The translations under genes and the position numbers were made by a program. The notes beneath the pieces are model-generated. The model saw nothing but the letters and a program-made list of their open reading frames with translations. It was not told the DNA's origin and searched no databases. A stretch of DNA of 64,000 nt from SG8-40 sp963792855 (GTDB lineage Bacteria > Pseudomonadota > Gammaproteobacteria > Burkholderiales > Eutrophovitaceae), in the NCBI GenBank assembly GCA_963792855.1, contig CAWBXZ010000009.1, positions 186,001 through 250,000 of the forward strand. The letters are read 5' to 3'. Numbering within the stretch: position 1 is the stretch's first letter; each line of letters begins with the position of its first letter. Shown here one piece after another: positions 18,253 to 27,357 of this stretch.

Positions 18253-19455
18253 CTAGGTGACGTTTTCGAACAATCCCGCAGCGCCCATGCCGGTACCAAT
18301 GCACATCGTCACCATGCCGTAGCGATGTCCGCGGCGGCGCATGCCATGAAGGAGCGTCGCGGTCCGGATCGCCCCGGTAGCGCCAAGCGGATGGCCGAGT
18401 GCAATTGCGCCACCGAGCGGATTGACGCGTGCGCGGTCCAGACCGAGATCGTTTATCACGGCCAGCGATTGCGCTGCGAACGCTTCGTTGAGTTCGATCC
18501 AGTCAACGTCCTCGAGTTTGATTCCGGTTTGCTTGAGCACTTTGGGAATGGCGAATTTGGGCCCGATACCCATGATCTCCGGCGGCACGCCTGCCACGGC
18601 AAATCCCAGAAAGCGCGCCAGTGGCTTGAGGTTGTAGCGCTTGACCGCGGTTTCCGAGGCGAGCACGACTGCACCGGCCCCATCCGAGGTCTGTGAACTG
18701 TTACCCGCCGTTACGCTGCCTTTTGCCGCGAACACCGGCCTGAGCCCCGCCAGCACTTCTGCCGTTGTCCCCGCGCGCGGGCCCTCGTCGGCACTGATGA
18801 CCACGCCGCGTTCGATGATCTTGCGTTGACCCAGATCCGGGAGCCTCTCTTTGACCGTGTACGGCGCCGTCTCATCGGTAAACTCGCCGGATTTGATGGC
18901 CGCCAATGCACGGCGATGACTTTCGGCAGCGAATTCGTCCTGTTGCTCGCGCGGCACTTTCCATTGCTCGGCCACCTTTTCGGCGGTTATACCCATTCCG
19001 TACGCAATGCCGATGTTTTCGTTGTTGGCAAAGATTCGCTCGTTGGCGACGATCTTGTTGCCGCCCATGGGGATCATGCTCATGCTCTCCGTACCGGCAC
19101 CGATCATGATGTCGGCTTCGCCCAGGCGGATGCGGTCCGCGGCGATGGCAACCGCGTTGAGTCCCGATGAACAAAACCGGTTGATCGTCACCCCCGACAC
19201 CGTGTTTGGGAAACCCGCCAGCAGCAGTGCAATGCGCGCGACATTCATCCCCTGCTCGGCCTCGGGCATGGCACATCCGACCACCACGTCATCGACAGCG
19301 CCATGTTCGACGGCCGGCACCTGCCGCATCGCGGCGTTGAGCGCGTGCGCGAGCAAGTCATCCGGACGGGTATTGCGGAACACGCCACGCGGTGCCTTGC
19401 CAACCGGCGTTCGTGCCGACGCCACAATGTAGGCGTCCTGTACCTGCTTGCTCAT
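18253..19455 (-). CDS. Acetyl-CoA C-acyltransferase (thiolase), FadA-like
   Basis: A 400-residue thiolase. The acyl-carrying Cys is in NRFCSSGLNAVAIA (near residue 93), the His in GGAIALGHPLGATGA and the second Cys in MVTMCIGTGMGAAG. It cleaves 3-ketoacyl-CoA to acetyl-CoA and a shortened acyl-CoA, the last step of beta-oxidation. It is the last gene of the minus-strand fatty-acid cluster, 69 bp after the bifunctional enzyme gene, with which it should work. Length is normal. Confidence 0.95.
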   Translation of the reverse strand: MSKQVQDAYIVASARTPVGKAPRGVFRNTRPDDLLAHALNAAMRQVPAVEHGAVDDVVVGCAMPEAEQGMNVARIALLLAGFPNTVSGVTINRFCSSGLNAVAIAADRIRLGEADIMIGAGTESMSMIPMGGNKIVANERIFANNENIGIAYGMGITAEKVAEQWKVPREQQDEFAAESHRRALAAIKSGEFTDETAPYTVKERLPDLGQRKIIERGVVISADEGPRAGTTAEVLAGLRPVFAAKGSVTAGNSSQTSDGAGAVVLASETAVKRYNLKPLARFLGFAVAGVPPEIMGIGPKFAIPKVLKQTGIKLEDVDWIELNEAFAAQSLAVINDLGLDRARVNPLGGAIALGHPLGATGAIRTATLLHGMRRRGHRYGMVTMCIGTGMGAAGLFENVT

Positions 19456-19524
19456 ACCGGATACTCCCGTTGCTTACTCATATGTACAGGCGACAACGCC
19501 GCACTTCGCGTCCAACGGATTTCA

Positions 19525-22011
19525 TCAGTTACGCAGCGGCTTGCCGGTTTTCAGCATGTGCTCGACACGCGCCTGGGTCTTTTCGGTCGCCAACAACTCG
19601 ATGAACGCTTCGCGCTCGAGATCCAGGAACCATTGTTCGTCAACTGTACTGCCTGCCTCGACATCACCGCCACACATGACATAGGCCAGTTTGCTGCCAA
19701 TCAGATAATCATGTTCGGAGATATAGCTGCCGGCAAGCATGTTTTGCATGCCCATTTTCAGTGTCGCGATGGCCCCACGGCCCGCGACAGGAATAGCGAC
19801 AGCCCTTAGCGGCGGACGATACCCGGCCGCGTACATCGCATCCAGTTCCTGCTTGGCGACGTGCAGCAACTCGAAGCGATGCATCACGATACGGTCGCAT
19901 CGCCGCAGAAAACCGAGCTCGCGCGATTGCTCCGCGCTGCGTCCGACCTGCGCCATCGCTACGGTCTCGAAAGAGCGCCTGAGGAAAGGAAATAACTCCC
20001 CGCCCTCCGCGTTTGTCGCAGCGCGCTGCGCCAGTTCCTTGCACCCTCCCGCACCCGGGATCAGCCCGACTCCGGCTTCGACCAACCCCATATAGCTCTC
20101 GAGGCTGGCGACGGTCCTGTCACAGTGCATTGCTATCTCGCACCCGCCACCCAGCGCCATTCCGTCGACCGCCGCAACGGTAGGCACCATCGAGTACCTC
20201 AAGGCGAGATTGATCTCCTGAAACTGCGCGATGATGTGTTCGATTTTTTCCAGACGTCCCGACATCAATGCATCTGCGACATTGAGTCTTCGCGCCGCGT
20301 TGAGAATCACCGCCTCCGCCGAGCGCCTCAGTTTCTTGAACACCGAGGCAATTGCCGATGGCCTGGATTGACCCTTGCCGCTACCGGTGCCCTGCAAATT
20401 GGCGCCGATCGAGAATGGCGGCTCGGTTTGCCAGATCACCAGTCCCTTGAAGCCCTGTTCGGCCTTCTCGATCGCTTGTTCCAGTCCGTCGAGCACGTCC
20501 GCGCCGACGGTGTGCATCTTGGACTTGAAGGAAACCACGCCGATATCGTCGCCGCTGCTCCACATGCGCACGGCATCGGTTTCGAAAACCGTTGCGCCAT
20601 AGTCATCCGGGTCGCTGATCAGGCGGTCAGGAAATTCCTGGCGGCGGTACACCGGCAGTTTCGAGCGGCCCTGATCCCGATCGTATTCGGGACTGTATGA
20701 GCCATCTTGCGCATGCACGCCGGCTCGCTTCGGATCCATGACCCACGCGGGCAGCGGCTCGCTCGCCATGGTCTTGCCGGCGGCGATGTCCGCAGCGATC
20801 CATGCCGCCACCTGTTGCCAGCCGGCTGCCTGCCAGATTTCGAACGGGCCCTGCTTCCAGCCGAAACCCCAGCGAATCGCCAGATCCAGGTCTCGTGCAT
20901 TGGCAGCGATGTCCTGCAAATGACAGGCACAGTAATGCAACATGTCGCGAAAGACCGCCCACATGAATTGCGCCTGTGGCAGGCTGCTCTCACGCAGTTG
21001 CGCAAATCGCTCGGCCAGGTTCCTGTTCTTCAGTATCGCGACGACGGCTTCGTCGGCGCCCTTTCCCGAGGCGACGTACTCACCACTGGCACGGTCAAGA
21101 ACCTCGATCTGCTTGCCGGCTTTTTGATACACACCCTTTCTTGTCTTTTGCCCCAACGCGCCCTGATCGATGAGTGCCTGCAACCATTTCGGCGCATCGT
21201 AATAGCGATGCCAGGGGTCATCGGGCAACGTATCCTTCATCGTATTGATAACGTGCGCGAGGGTGTCCAGACCAACGACGTCCGCAGTGCGATAGGTTGC
21301 ACTTTTCGGCCGGCCGATGAGGCTTCCGGTGAGCGCGTCGACCTCGTCGAAACCGAGGCCGAAACGCTCGGTATGGTGGAAGGTTGCAAGGATGGAAAAA
21401 ACCCCGACGCGGTTGGCGATGAAATTCGGCGTATCCAGCGCCCGGATCACGCCCTTGCCAAGCGTCGTCGTCAGAAATCCCTCCAGCTGATCGAGCAGGG
21501 ACTCGCGCGTATCCGGTCCGGGAACGAGTTCCACCAGATGCATGTAGCGCGGCGGATTGAAAAAGTGCACACCGCAAAAACGCTCGCGCAGCTTCTCGGG
21601 CAATGCCGCGGAGAGCGAGGAAATCGATAGTCCCGAGGTGTTGGTCGCGAAAACCGCTGTATCGCTGAGTTGCGGCGCGACCCGTTCGTACAGCGCTCGC
21701 TTGAGATCCATGCGCTCGGCGATCGCCTCGATTACCAGGTCGCAATCGGCCAGCAAGTCGAGATGTTGATCGTAGTTTGCCGCCTGGATATGCGCTGCGA
21801 GTGACTTGCGCGCGAGCGGTGCCGGCTCCAGTTTCACAAGCCCGTCGATCGCCTTGCGCACCGTATCGTTCGGGTTGCCATCTTTCGACGGCAACTCGAA
21901 CAGCAGCGTCTCCACACCTGCGTTGACGAGGTGCGCAGCGATCTGCGCACCCATTACGCCGGCGCCGAGAACGCCGGCCTTTCGAACCTTCAGTAATTCA
22001 GAATCGGCCAT
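19525..22011 (-). CDS. 3-hydroxyacyl-CoA dehydrogenase / enoyl-CoA hydratase, FadN-type
   Basis: An 828-residue bifunctional enzyme. The NAD-binding dehydrogenase domain is first (AGVLGAGVMGAQIAAHLVNAG; GVHFFNPPRYMHLVELV; NFIANRVG), and the crotonase domain is C-terminal (AAVDGMALGGGCEIAMHCD; LVEAGVGLIPGAGG). This order is the reverse of FadB/FadJ and matches FadN (YusL) of Bacillus. It hydrates trans-2-enoyl-CoA and oxidises the 3-hydroxyacyl-CoA with NAD. The thiolase partner is directly downstream and FadL upstream. Confidence 0.93.
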   Translation of the reverse strand: MADSELLKVRKAGVLGAGVMGAQIAAHLVNAGVETLLFELPSKDGNPNDTVRKAIDGLVKLEPAPLARKSLAAHIQAANYDQHLDLLADCDLVIEAIAERMDLKRALYERVAPQLSDTAVFATNTSGLSISSLSAALPEKLRERFCGVHFFNPPRYMHLVELVPGPDTRESLLDQLEGFLTTTLGKGVIRALDTPNFIANRVGVFSILATFHHTERFGLGFDEVDALTGSLIGRPKSATYRTADVVGLDTLAHVINTMKDTLPDDPWHRYYDAPKWLQALIDQGALGQKTRKGVYQKAGKQIEVLDRASGEYVASGKGADEAVVAILKNRNLAERFAQLRESSLPQAQFMWAVFRDMLHYCACHLQDIAANARDLDLAIRWGFGWKQGPFEIWQAAGWQQVAAWIAADIAAGKTMASEPLPAWVMDPKRAGVHAQDGSYSPEYDRDQGRSKLPVYRRQEFPDRLISDPDDYGATVFETDAVRMWSSGDDIGVVSFKSKMHTVGADVLDGLEQAIEKAEQGFKGLVIWQTEPPFSIGANLQGTGSGKGQSRPSAIASVFKKLRRSAEAVILNAARRLNVADALMSGRLEKIEHIIAQFQEINLALRYSMVPTVAAVDGMALGGGCEIAMHCDRTVASLESYMGLVEAGVGLIPGAGGCKELAQRAATNAEGGELFPFLRRSFETVAMAQVGRSAEQSRELGFLRRCDRIVMHRFELLHVAKQELDAMYAAGYRPPLRAVAIPVAGRGAIATLKMGMQNMLAGSYISEHDYLIGSKLAYVMCGGDVEAGSTVDEQWFLDLEREAFIELLATEKTQARVEHMLKTGKPLRN

Positions 22012-22110
22012 GCACCTAGCTTACCGCAAACCCGCTGCAATGGCAGTCGGGTTCGCGGGCCAGGTGCATGGCAACGGCGAAACTTTCGCCGGGACTACTT
22101 GCGGAGCGCG

Positions 22111-23415
22111 TCAGAAATCCAGCGTGTACTGAACGCTGAAAACGTCGACCGAGCCTTCGTATTTTCCAGTGACCGTGGTCGTTCCAGCCGCACCGACGGG
22201 AGGCTGCGGCGTCTTGGTGTGGTTTATGTCGGCATCCTTGATGAAAATGTGCGCGTAGCCCAGATCGAGCCAGCCGTTCTGCCCGAGCTTCATCTTGCCG
22301 CCAAAGGAGATCCAGGTGCGGTCGTTATCGGGCAAACGAACCGTTCGCGTCTGCGCATTCTTCACCGGCGTCTCGTCGAATGCCACTCCGGCTTTCAGGG
22401 TCCACCTGTCATTCAGCATGTAGTTGCCGCCGACCGAAAAGCGCCAGGCGTCGTCGAAATCCAGAACCAGCACATCGCGGCTCGCGCCGGTACCCGGATC
22501 GATGACGTTGATCTGATTGATACTGCTCCAGCCGGTTCGTGTCGCGTCTGCGAGCAGCATCAGCCGGTCGCTGGTCGCGTGCGCGATACTGAGAGACAGG
22601 CTATCGGGCATGGTTGCATCGGCGGTCGCCGCGCCACTCCCCGCCGGAACCAGGGCACCCGATGGGTCAGCGGTCGTCGTCACGTCTCCCGCGAGCGTGT
22701 AATCGATTTCTGAACGATAAGCAATACCAAGACGCGTTGCCTGCGAGAGTTGAAAGATTGCACCGATATTCCACCCCCAGCCGTCATCGTCAGCCTCCAG
22801 TTTCGTCTTGCCGGTCAATCCCGCCCCCAGCACCACGGCATTCGTCAGTTCCGCTTCCAGCATCTGATAACTCACGCCGCCGCCGATCGAGATGGTATCG
22901 GAGAGCTTGTACGAGACCGATGGATTGATATTGATCGATGCGATCTCCGACTTCACACCCTGAAAGCGTCCAACCCAGTCGGCGTCGTATTCGGTCGCCA
23001 GGGCAAAAGGCGCGTTTACACCGACCCCGAAACTCCACTTCGGGCCGGAGGGCATCATCAAGTACAGGTTGGGCACCACACCGGCCCCGCCTGCCTGTCC
23101 GCCATTTCCGCCGGTCGCTGCGCCGCCACCCAGCGCAGCCGGATTGGTCGCCGTTCCGGAAAACTTCGCATCCAGACTGATGACGTTTCCTGCAATGGCA
23201 AACTGGGATTTTTCCAGAAGACTCATGCCGGCCGGGTTGAAATACATGGTACTGGCATCCTCGGCCACGGCCGCGGCGCCCGCATAGGCGTTACCAAGCC
23301 CGCTGCCGCTCTGTTCGGACAATGCGAAAGCGGCACCGTAGGCACCGTTCATCCCGGCAGAAAACACGCCGGCGAGTGCTGTGGCCATGACGGATCTGCC
23401 AAAATTGCCTTTCAT
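22111..23415 (-). CDS. Outer-membrane fatty-acid transporter, OmpP1/FadL/TodX family
   Basis: A 434-residue beta-barrel with a signal peptide (MATALAGVFSAGMNGAYGAAFA) and the FadL hallmark near the mature N-terminus: SGSGLGNAYAGAAAVAEDASTMYFNPAGMS with the NPA motif. It ends in an aromatic residue (VQYTLDF), typical of outer-membrane barrels. It should import long-chain fatty acids or other hydrophobic compounds. A loop rich in Gly (GGGAATGGNGGQAGG) near residue 95 is variable in the family. Its place in the beta-oxidation cluster supports lipid uptake. Confidence 0.94.
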   Translation of the reverse strand: MKGNFGRSVMATALAGVFSAGMNGAYGAAFALSEQSGSGLGNAYAGAAAVAEDASTMYFNPAGMSLLEKSQFAIAGNVISLDAKFSGTATNPAALGGGAATGGNGGQAGGAGVVPNLYLMMPSGPKWSFGVGVNAPFALATEYDADWVGRFQGVKSEIASININPSVSYKLSDTISIGGGVSYQMLEAELTNAVVLGAGLTGKTKLEADDDGWGWNIGAIFQLSQATRLGIAYRSEIDYTLAGDVTTTADPSGALVPAGSGAATADATMPDSLSLSIAHATSDRLMLLADATRTGWSSINQINVIDPGTGASRDVLVLDFDDAWRFSVGGNYMLNDRWTLKAGVAFDETPVKNAQTRTVRLPDNDRTWISFGGKMKLGQNGWLDLGYAHIFIKDADINHTKTPQPPVGAAGTTTVTGKYEGSVDVFSVQYTLDF

Positions 23416-23495
23416 GAAACTCTCCTTGCGAAGTCTGTTGAATCAACGAACATCTTTTGATGAAGATTCATAAGCGAACTTCGGGCCAGATCGTC

Positions 23496-23921
23496 TTACG
23501 TCCCGGAAAGCGGCCGTGGCCGGCGCTCGCTGTCGACCGCCACATAGGTCAGGGTCGCCTCGGTCACCTTGACGGTTTCATGCAGCGAGCGCCGCTGCGC
23601 ATAAACCTCGACATCGACGGTAATTGACGTACGTCCTACCTTGACTACCTCGGCATAGAAACTGACCAGGTCGCCAATCATCACCGGCTGCTTGAACAGG
23701 AAGGAATTCACCGCAATGGTAACGATGCGGCCTTTCGCCAGCCGGGCCGCCGGAATGCTGCCGGCAATATCGACCTGGGACATGATCCAGCCGCCGAAAA
23801 TATCACCGCTGTAGTTGGCGTCGGACGGCATCGGCACGACCCGCAACGTCGGGTCCTTGCCAACGGGAAGCGTCACGCCGGTGTTGTCGCCAGGTTGGTC
23901 ATTACTGTTCGCGCCGCTCAT
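23496..23921 (-). CDS. Acyl-CoA thioesterase, YciA-type hotdog
   Basis: About 141 residues. The motif SDANYSGDIFGGWIMSQVDIAG is the YciA signature with the catalytic Asp, followed by FLFKQPVMIGDLVSFYAEVVKVGRTS. It hydrolyses acyl-CoA to free acid. ATG 23921 (MSGANSN) is preferred; ATG 23933 (MKGFMSG) would lie further inside the 3' end of the acyl-CoA ligase remnant, which it overlaps in another frame. It lies between fadL and the ligase remnant. Confidence 0.92.
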   Translation of the reverse strand: MSGANSNDQPGDNTGVTLPVGKDPTLRVVPMPSDANYSGDIFGGWIMSQVDIAGSIPAARLAKGRIVTIAVNSFLFKQPVMIGDLVSFYAEVVKVGRTSITVDVEVYAQRRSLHETVKVTEATLTYVAVDSERRPRPLSGT

Positions 23922-24458
23922 AAAACCTTTCATATTCAGTTTGATACGCCTCGATCACCTTGGCACGCCCGACCTTCATGGTCGGCGTGAGCAAGCCACT
24001 TTCGATGTTCCCCGCTTCCGGCTGCACGCGCGCACTTGCGTATGTCCGTAAAACGCATGGATCTGCGCGCTGACGCGTTCGAGCACAATTTCTTCAACCT
24101 GGTCAGTCCGCAAGACCTGTTTCGAGTCTGCGTCCAGGCCATGGGCAGCAGCGACTTTGGCCCAATGGTCGGGATTGCGCGCGACAAACACGCCGAGATC
24201 AGACTTGCCTTCCCCCAATACCATGACCGGCTCGAACACGGGGCAACGCCGGATGGTCATATCCACTGGCGGCACTTTCTCGCCGCTGGACATGACAATC
24301 AGTTCCTTATTTTTCCAAGTTTACTGCTCCCAGCTGCCACTGGCCTCGTCGAAGTTGACACAGGCCACTGCGTCAGCGCAGCGCTGAACGCGCGCTGCGA
24401 AAAGCCGGTCCAGCGTGCGCGCATCCGCGGGCTTGATGACGTCAGGTTGTATCGCCGT
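23902..24458 (-). pseudogene. Long-chain acyl-CoA synthetase remnant (internal deletion and frameshift)
   Basis: Three pieces of one AMP-binding ligase are readable on the minus strand. Near 24450-24324 lies the N-terminus (IQPDVIKPADARTLDRLFAA, then FDEASGSWEQ and a stop). From about 24318 the C-terminal part starts abruptly (KNKELIVMSSGEKVPPVDM, then VMVLGEGKSDLGVFVA). After a further frameshift near 24005 the end reads GLLTPTMKVGRAKVIEAY and stops at 23902. About 400 middle residues, including the ATP loop, are missing. RBS-like AAGGAGA precedes an ACG at 24458, perhaps a decayed ATG. It cannot encode an active ligase. Confidence 0.85.
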
Positions 24459-24571
24459 GCGTCTGCTCTCCTTTGCCCCGGGTGAGCCAGTCTGAACGCG
24501 GTACGTCATCGACCGGACTGCTGACCCGAACGCCATGCCGGCGGGCGAAAAACAGGCTTTCCAGGGCGATG

Positions 24572-27061
24572 CTAGCGGCCGGTCGTGCCGTCAAGCGCCA
24601 CCACCGGCGCCTTCTCCGAAGACGTTTGCTGCGCATTACGGCCGATATCGTGGGCGAAGTCATCAACCATGATGCAGCGCCGCCGCAACTCCCGGAAGCG
24701 CCGCAACGCCGCGGTTTCAGCCTCATCGAGCGCTCCCGCGCTCAGCGCAAGCTCGAGTTGCCCGGCATCCGTGTAAGCGCTAACCGTACCCGCCTTGACG
24801 GCTGATCGCAGTTTGGCTTCAGCGGCTTCACCTGCCTCGGCGGCATCCAGCGCCAATTCGAGACAACCCACGGGATCGCTTTCCGTGCGCCAAACGAAGG
24901 TGTTGCTGGTCAAACGCTCCCGCGCCTCGCATGACTCCATCATCAAGCGCGCGATCTCGGAACCCAGCCGATCCTGCGGCGGGGTGAACACCCGTCCCAA
25001 AGGAAATGCCACCAGGCGCATCAGCAACGCAACGCCACGGTTGGGGAAATTCCCGAAGATGCCGTAAAAAGCCTCCTGAATACGGTACAGCGCGTCCTGC
25101 AGCGCCCATTGCACCAACGGCAGATCGGCCTGCTGCCGGCCGTCGTCCTCGAAGCGTTTCAAAGCAGCGGAAGCAAGGTACAACTGGCTGAGGATATCGC
25201 CCAGCCGTCCTGACAGCTTTTCCTTTCGTTTCAGGTTTCCGCCCAGCACCAGCATCGAGACGTCGGCGGCAAACGCGAAGGCCGCCGACATCCGTGTCAG
25301 TTGCTGGTAACCGATCTTGAGTTGCGGCGCACCGGGCACGCCAATGAACCTTGCACCGGTAAGCCCGGAGAACAATGCACGGGCGAAATTGCTGATAACA
25401 AATCCGGCATGGCCCCAGAATGCCTGGTCGAATGCCTCGGATGCGCGCGACGGGTCAGACTCCCCCGCTGCCGCAATCTCCTTGAGCACGTAGGGATGGC
25501 AGCGTATCGCCCCTTGCCCGAAGATCATCATCGTACGGGTCAGGATATTGGCGCCCTCAACCGTAATGCCTATGGGTACCTGCTGATAAGCGCGTCCCAG
25601 GTAGTTGCTTGGCCCGAGGCAGATGCCCTTGCCCCCGTGCACGTCCATCGCGTCGTTGACGACCTGACGGCCGCGTTCGGTCGCGTGGTATTTCATGATG
25701 GCGGAAATCACCGACGGCTTTTCGCCGAGGTCAATCGCGCCGGCAGTCATTCGGCGCGCCGCGTCGATGACGTAGGTGTTGCCGCCGATGCGGCCCATCG
25801 CCTCCTGCACTCCTTCGAATTTGCCAATCGGCAACTTGAACTGACTGCGCACGCGCGCATAGGCACCGGTAGTGCGCGCAGCGATCTTGGCCATTCCGGC
25901 ACTCGACGAGGGAAGCGATATGGACCGGCCGGCCGCGAGACTTTCCATCAGCATGCGCCACCCCTGGCCGACATACGGCTGGCCGCCGATCACCCAGTCC
26001 ATGGGAATGAAGACGTCCTCGCCGGAATTCGGCCCATTCATGAACGCCGCGTTGAGCGGGAAATGCCGCCGGCCGATGTTCACGCCCGGGTGGGTCGTCG
26101 GAATGAGCGCCAGCGTAATACCAATGTCATGCTCGTCTCCCAGCAATTTATCCGGGTCATAGAGCTTGAATGCAAGCCCGAGCAGGGTCGCAACCGGGCT
26201 GAGCGTGATGTAACGCTTCTCCCAGGTGACCCGCATACCGAGCACCTCCTGACCTTCGTGCACGCCCTTGCAAACGACCCCATAGTCGGGAATGCTGCCG
26301 GCATCGGAGCCGGCGTCAGGGCTGGTCAGCGCAAAACAGGGCATCTCTTCGCCCTTGGCGAGGCGCGGCAAATAGTGATTCTTTTGCGCATCCGTGCCGT
26401 AGTGCAGGAGCAGTTCCGCGGGTCCGAGTGAATTCGGCACCATCACCGTGACGCAAGCCGTCGCGTTACGCGTGGCGAGTTTCTGAATAACCTGCGAGTG
26501 GGCATAAGCAGAAAAACCAAGGCCGCCGTACTCCCTGGGGATGATCATCCCGAGGAAACCCTTGTCCTTGATAAACCGCCAGACTTCATCGGGCAGGTTG
26601 TTCAGTTCATGCGTGATTTCCCAGTCGTCGCACAAACGGCATAATTCGTCCACCGGGCCATCGAGAAATGCCTGCTCGTCCTCGGTCAGCCGTGGTTGCG
26701 GCGTGGCCAATAATCGTTCCCATGATGGCTTGCCGCTGAATAAATCCCCGTCCCACCAGACCGTGCCTGCGTCGAGCGCTTCCTGCTCGGTCGGCGAAAC
26801 CTGAGGCAACGCAGCGCGAAACCACTTCAGCAAACGGTCCGAAAGAAGACTGCGGCGTAGTCCCGGCACCGCCATGACTACCCCGATCGCCAGAAACGCG
26901 ATCCACAAGAGCGTGCTCGCGACGCTACCGATGCCAGACCACAGGTCCAGCACAAAAAGAAACAGCGCCGTACCGCCAAGCCAGCCAAACCGGTTGACCC
27001 TGAAGTAGGCCAATGCCCAAAGCACCGCGACGGCGCAAGCCGCCCAGATGAAAGCACTCAT
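24572..27061 (-). CDS. fadE: Acyl-CoA dehydrogenase FadE (membrane-associated, long form)
   Basis: An 829-residue FadE with two or three N-terminal hydrophobic helices (FIWAACAVAVLWALAYF; WLGGTALFLFVLDLW), the ACAD core (FLGMIIPREYGGLGFSAYAHS; FALTSPDAGSDAGSIPD; SLPSSSAGMAK) and the long C-terminal DUF1974 region typical of E. coli FadE. It makes trans-2-enoyl-CoA from acyl-CoA and reduces ETF. The start at ATG 27061 has the ribosome site GGAGGGGA. It lies between the second ACAD gene and the ligase remnant. Confidence 0.95.
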   Translation of the reverse strand: MSAFIWAACAVAVLWALAYFRVNRFGWLGGTALFLFVLDLWSGIGSVASTLLWIAFLAIGVVMAVPGLRRSLLSDRLLKWFRAALPQVSPTEQEALDAGTVWWDGDLFSGKPSWERLLATPQPRLTEDEQAFLDGPVDELCRLCDDWEITHELNNLPDEVWRFIKDKGFLGMIIPREYGGLGFSAYAHSQVIQKLATRNATACVTVMVPNSLGPAELLLHYGTDAQKNHYLPRLAKGEEMPCFALTSPDAGSDAGSIPDYGVVCKGVHEGQEVLGMRVTWEKRYITLSPVATLLGLAFKLYDPDKLLGDEHDIGITLALIPTTHPGVNIGRRHFPLNAAFMNGPNSGEDVFIPMDWVIGGQPYVGQGWRMLMESLAAGRSISLPSSSAGMAKIAARTTGAYARVRSQFKLPIGKFEGVQEAMGRIGGNTYVIDAARRMTAGAIDLGEKPSVISAIMKYHATERGRQVVNDAMDVHGGKGICLGPSNYLGRAYQQVPIGITVEGANILTRTMMIFGQGAIRCHPYVLKEIAAAGESDPSRASEAFDQAFWGHAGFVISNFARALFSGLTGARFIGVPGAPQLKIGYQQLTRMSAAFAFAADVSMLVLGGNLKRKEKLSGRLGDILSQLYLASAALKRFEDDGRQQADLPLVQWALQDALYRIQEAFYGIFGNFPNRGVALLMRLVAFPLGRVFTPPQDRLGSEIARLMMESCEARERLTSNTFVWRTESDPVGCLELALDAAEAGEAAEAKLRSAVKAGTVSAYTDAGQLELALSAGALDEAETAALRRFRELRRRCIMVDDFAHDIGRNAQQTSSEKAPVVALDGTTGR

Positions 27062-27303
27062 TTCGCGTCCCCTCCTTCGCCTGTCTTTTAGCAACAACGA
27101 TGCGGGTGATCGACGTCGCGTTCGGTATCAGTATTGCACGTCAGTTCGAAAACGACCGGGTTGAGGTCGCGCGGCTTGAAAACGGAGCCATCGGCGGGCC
27201 TGCGTCCGCGTGGCCTTCGGTCTCGTGGCGCGGGATAAATCGTGACTACCCGCTTCAGAAAATACGCCACAGCCTCGGCCCCGGACGCACCAGGTGCAAC
27301 CAG

Positions 27304-27357
27304 GGTCTGTTAACGCATACTTGATCGACGCGCCGATCACATCTGTGTCAACAGGCC
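27304..27357 (-). terminator. Hairpin directly after the ACAD gene
   Basis: GGTCTGTTAAC (27304-27314) pairs with GTCAACAGGCC (27347-27357) apart from one wobble and one mismatch, with a 32-nt loop. The stem abuts the ACAD stop codon (27358), so it may end that transcript. No T-tract follows. The arms resemble those of the hairpin at 36018-36051. The rest of the 260-bp gap up to fadE shows no gene. Confidence 0.35.
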
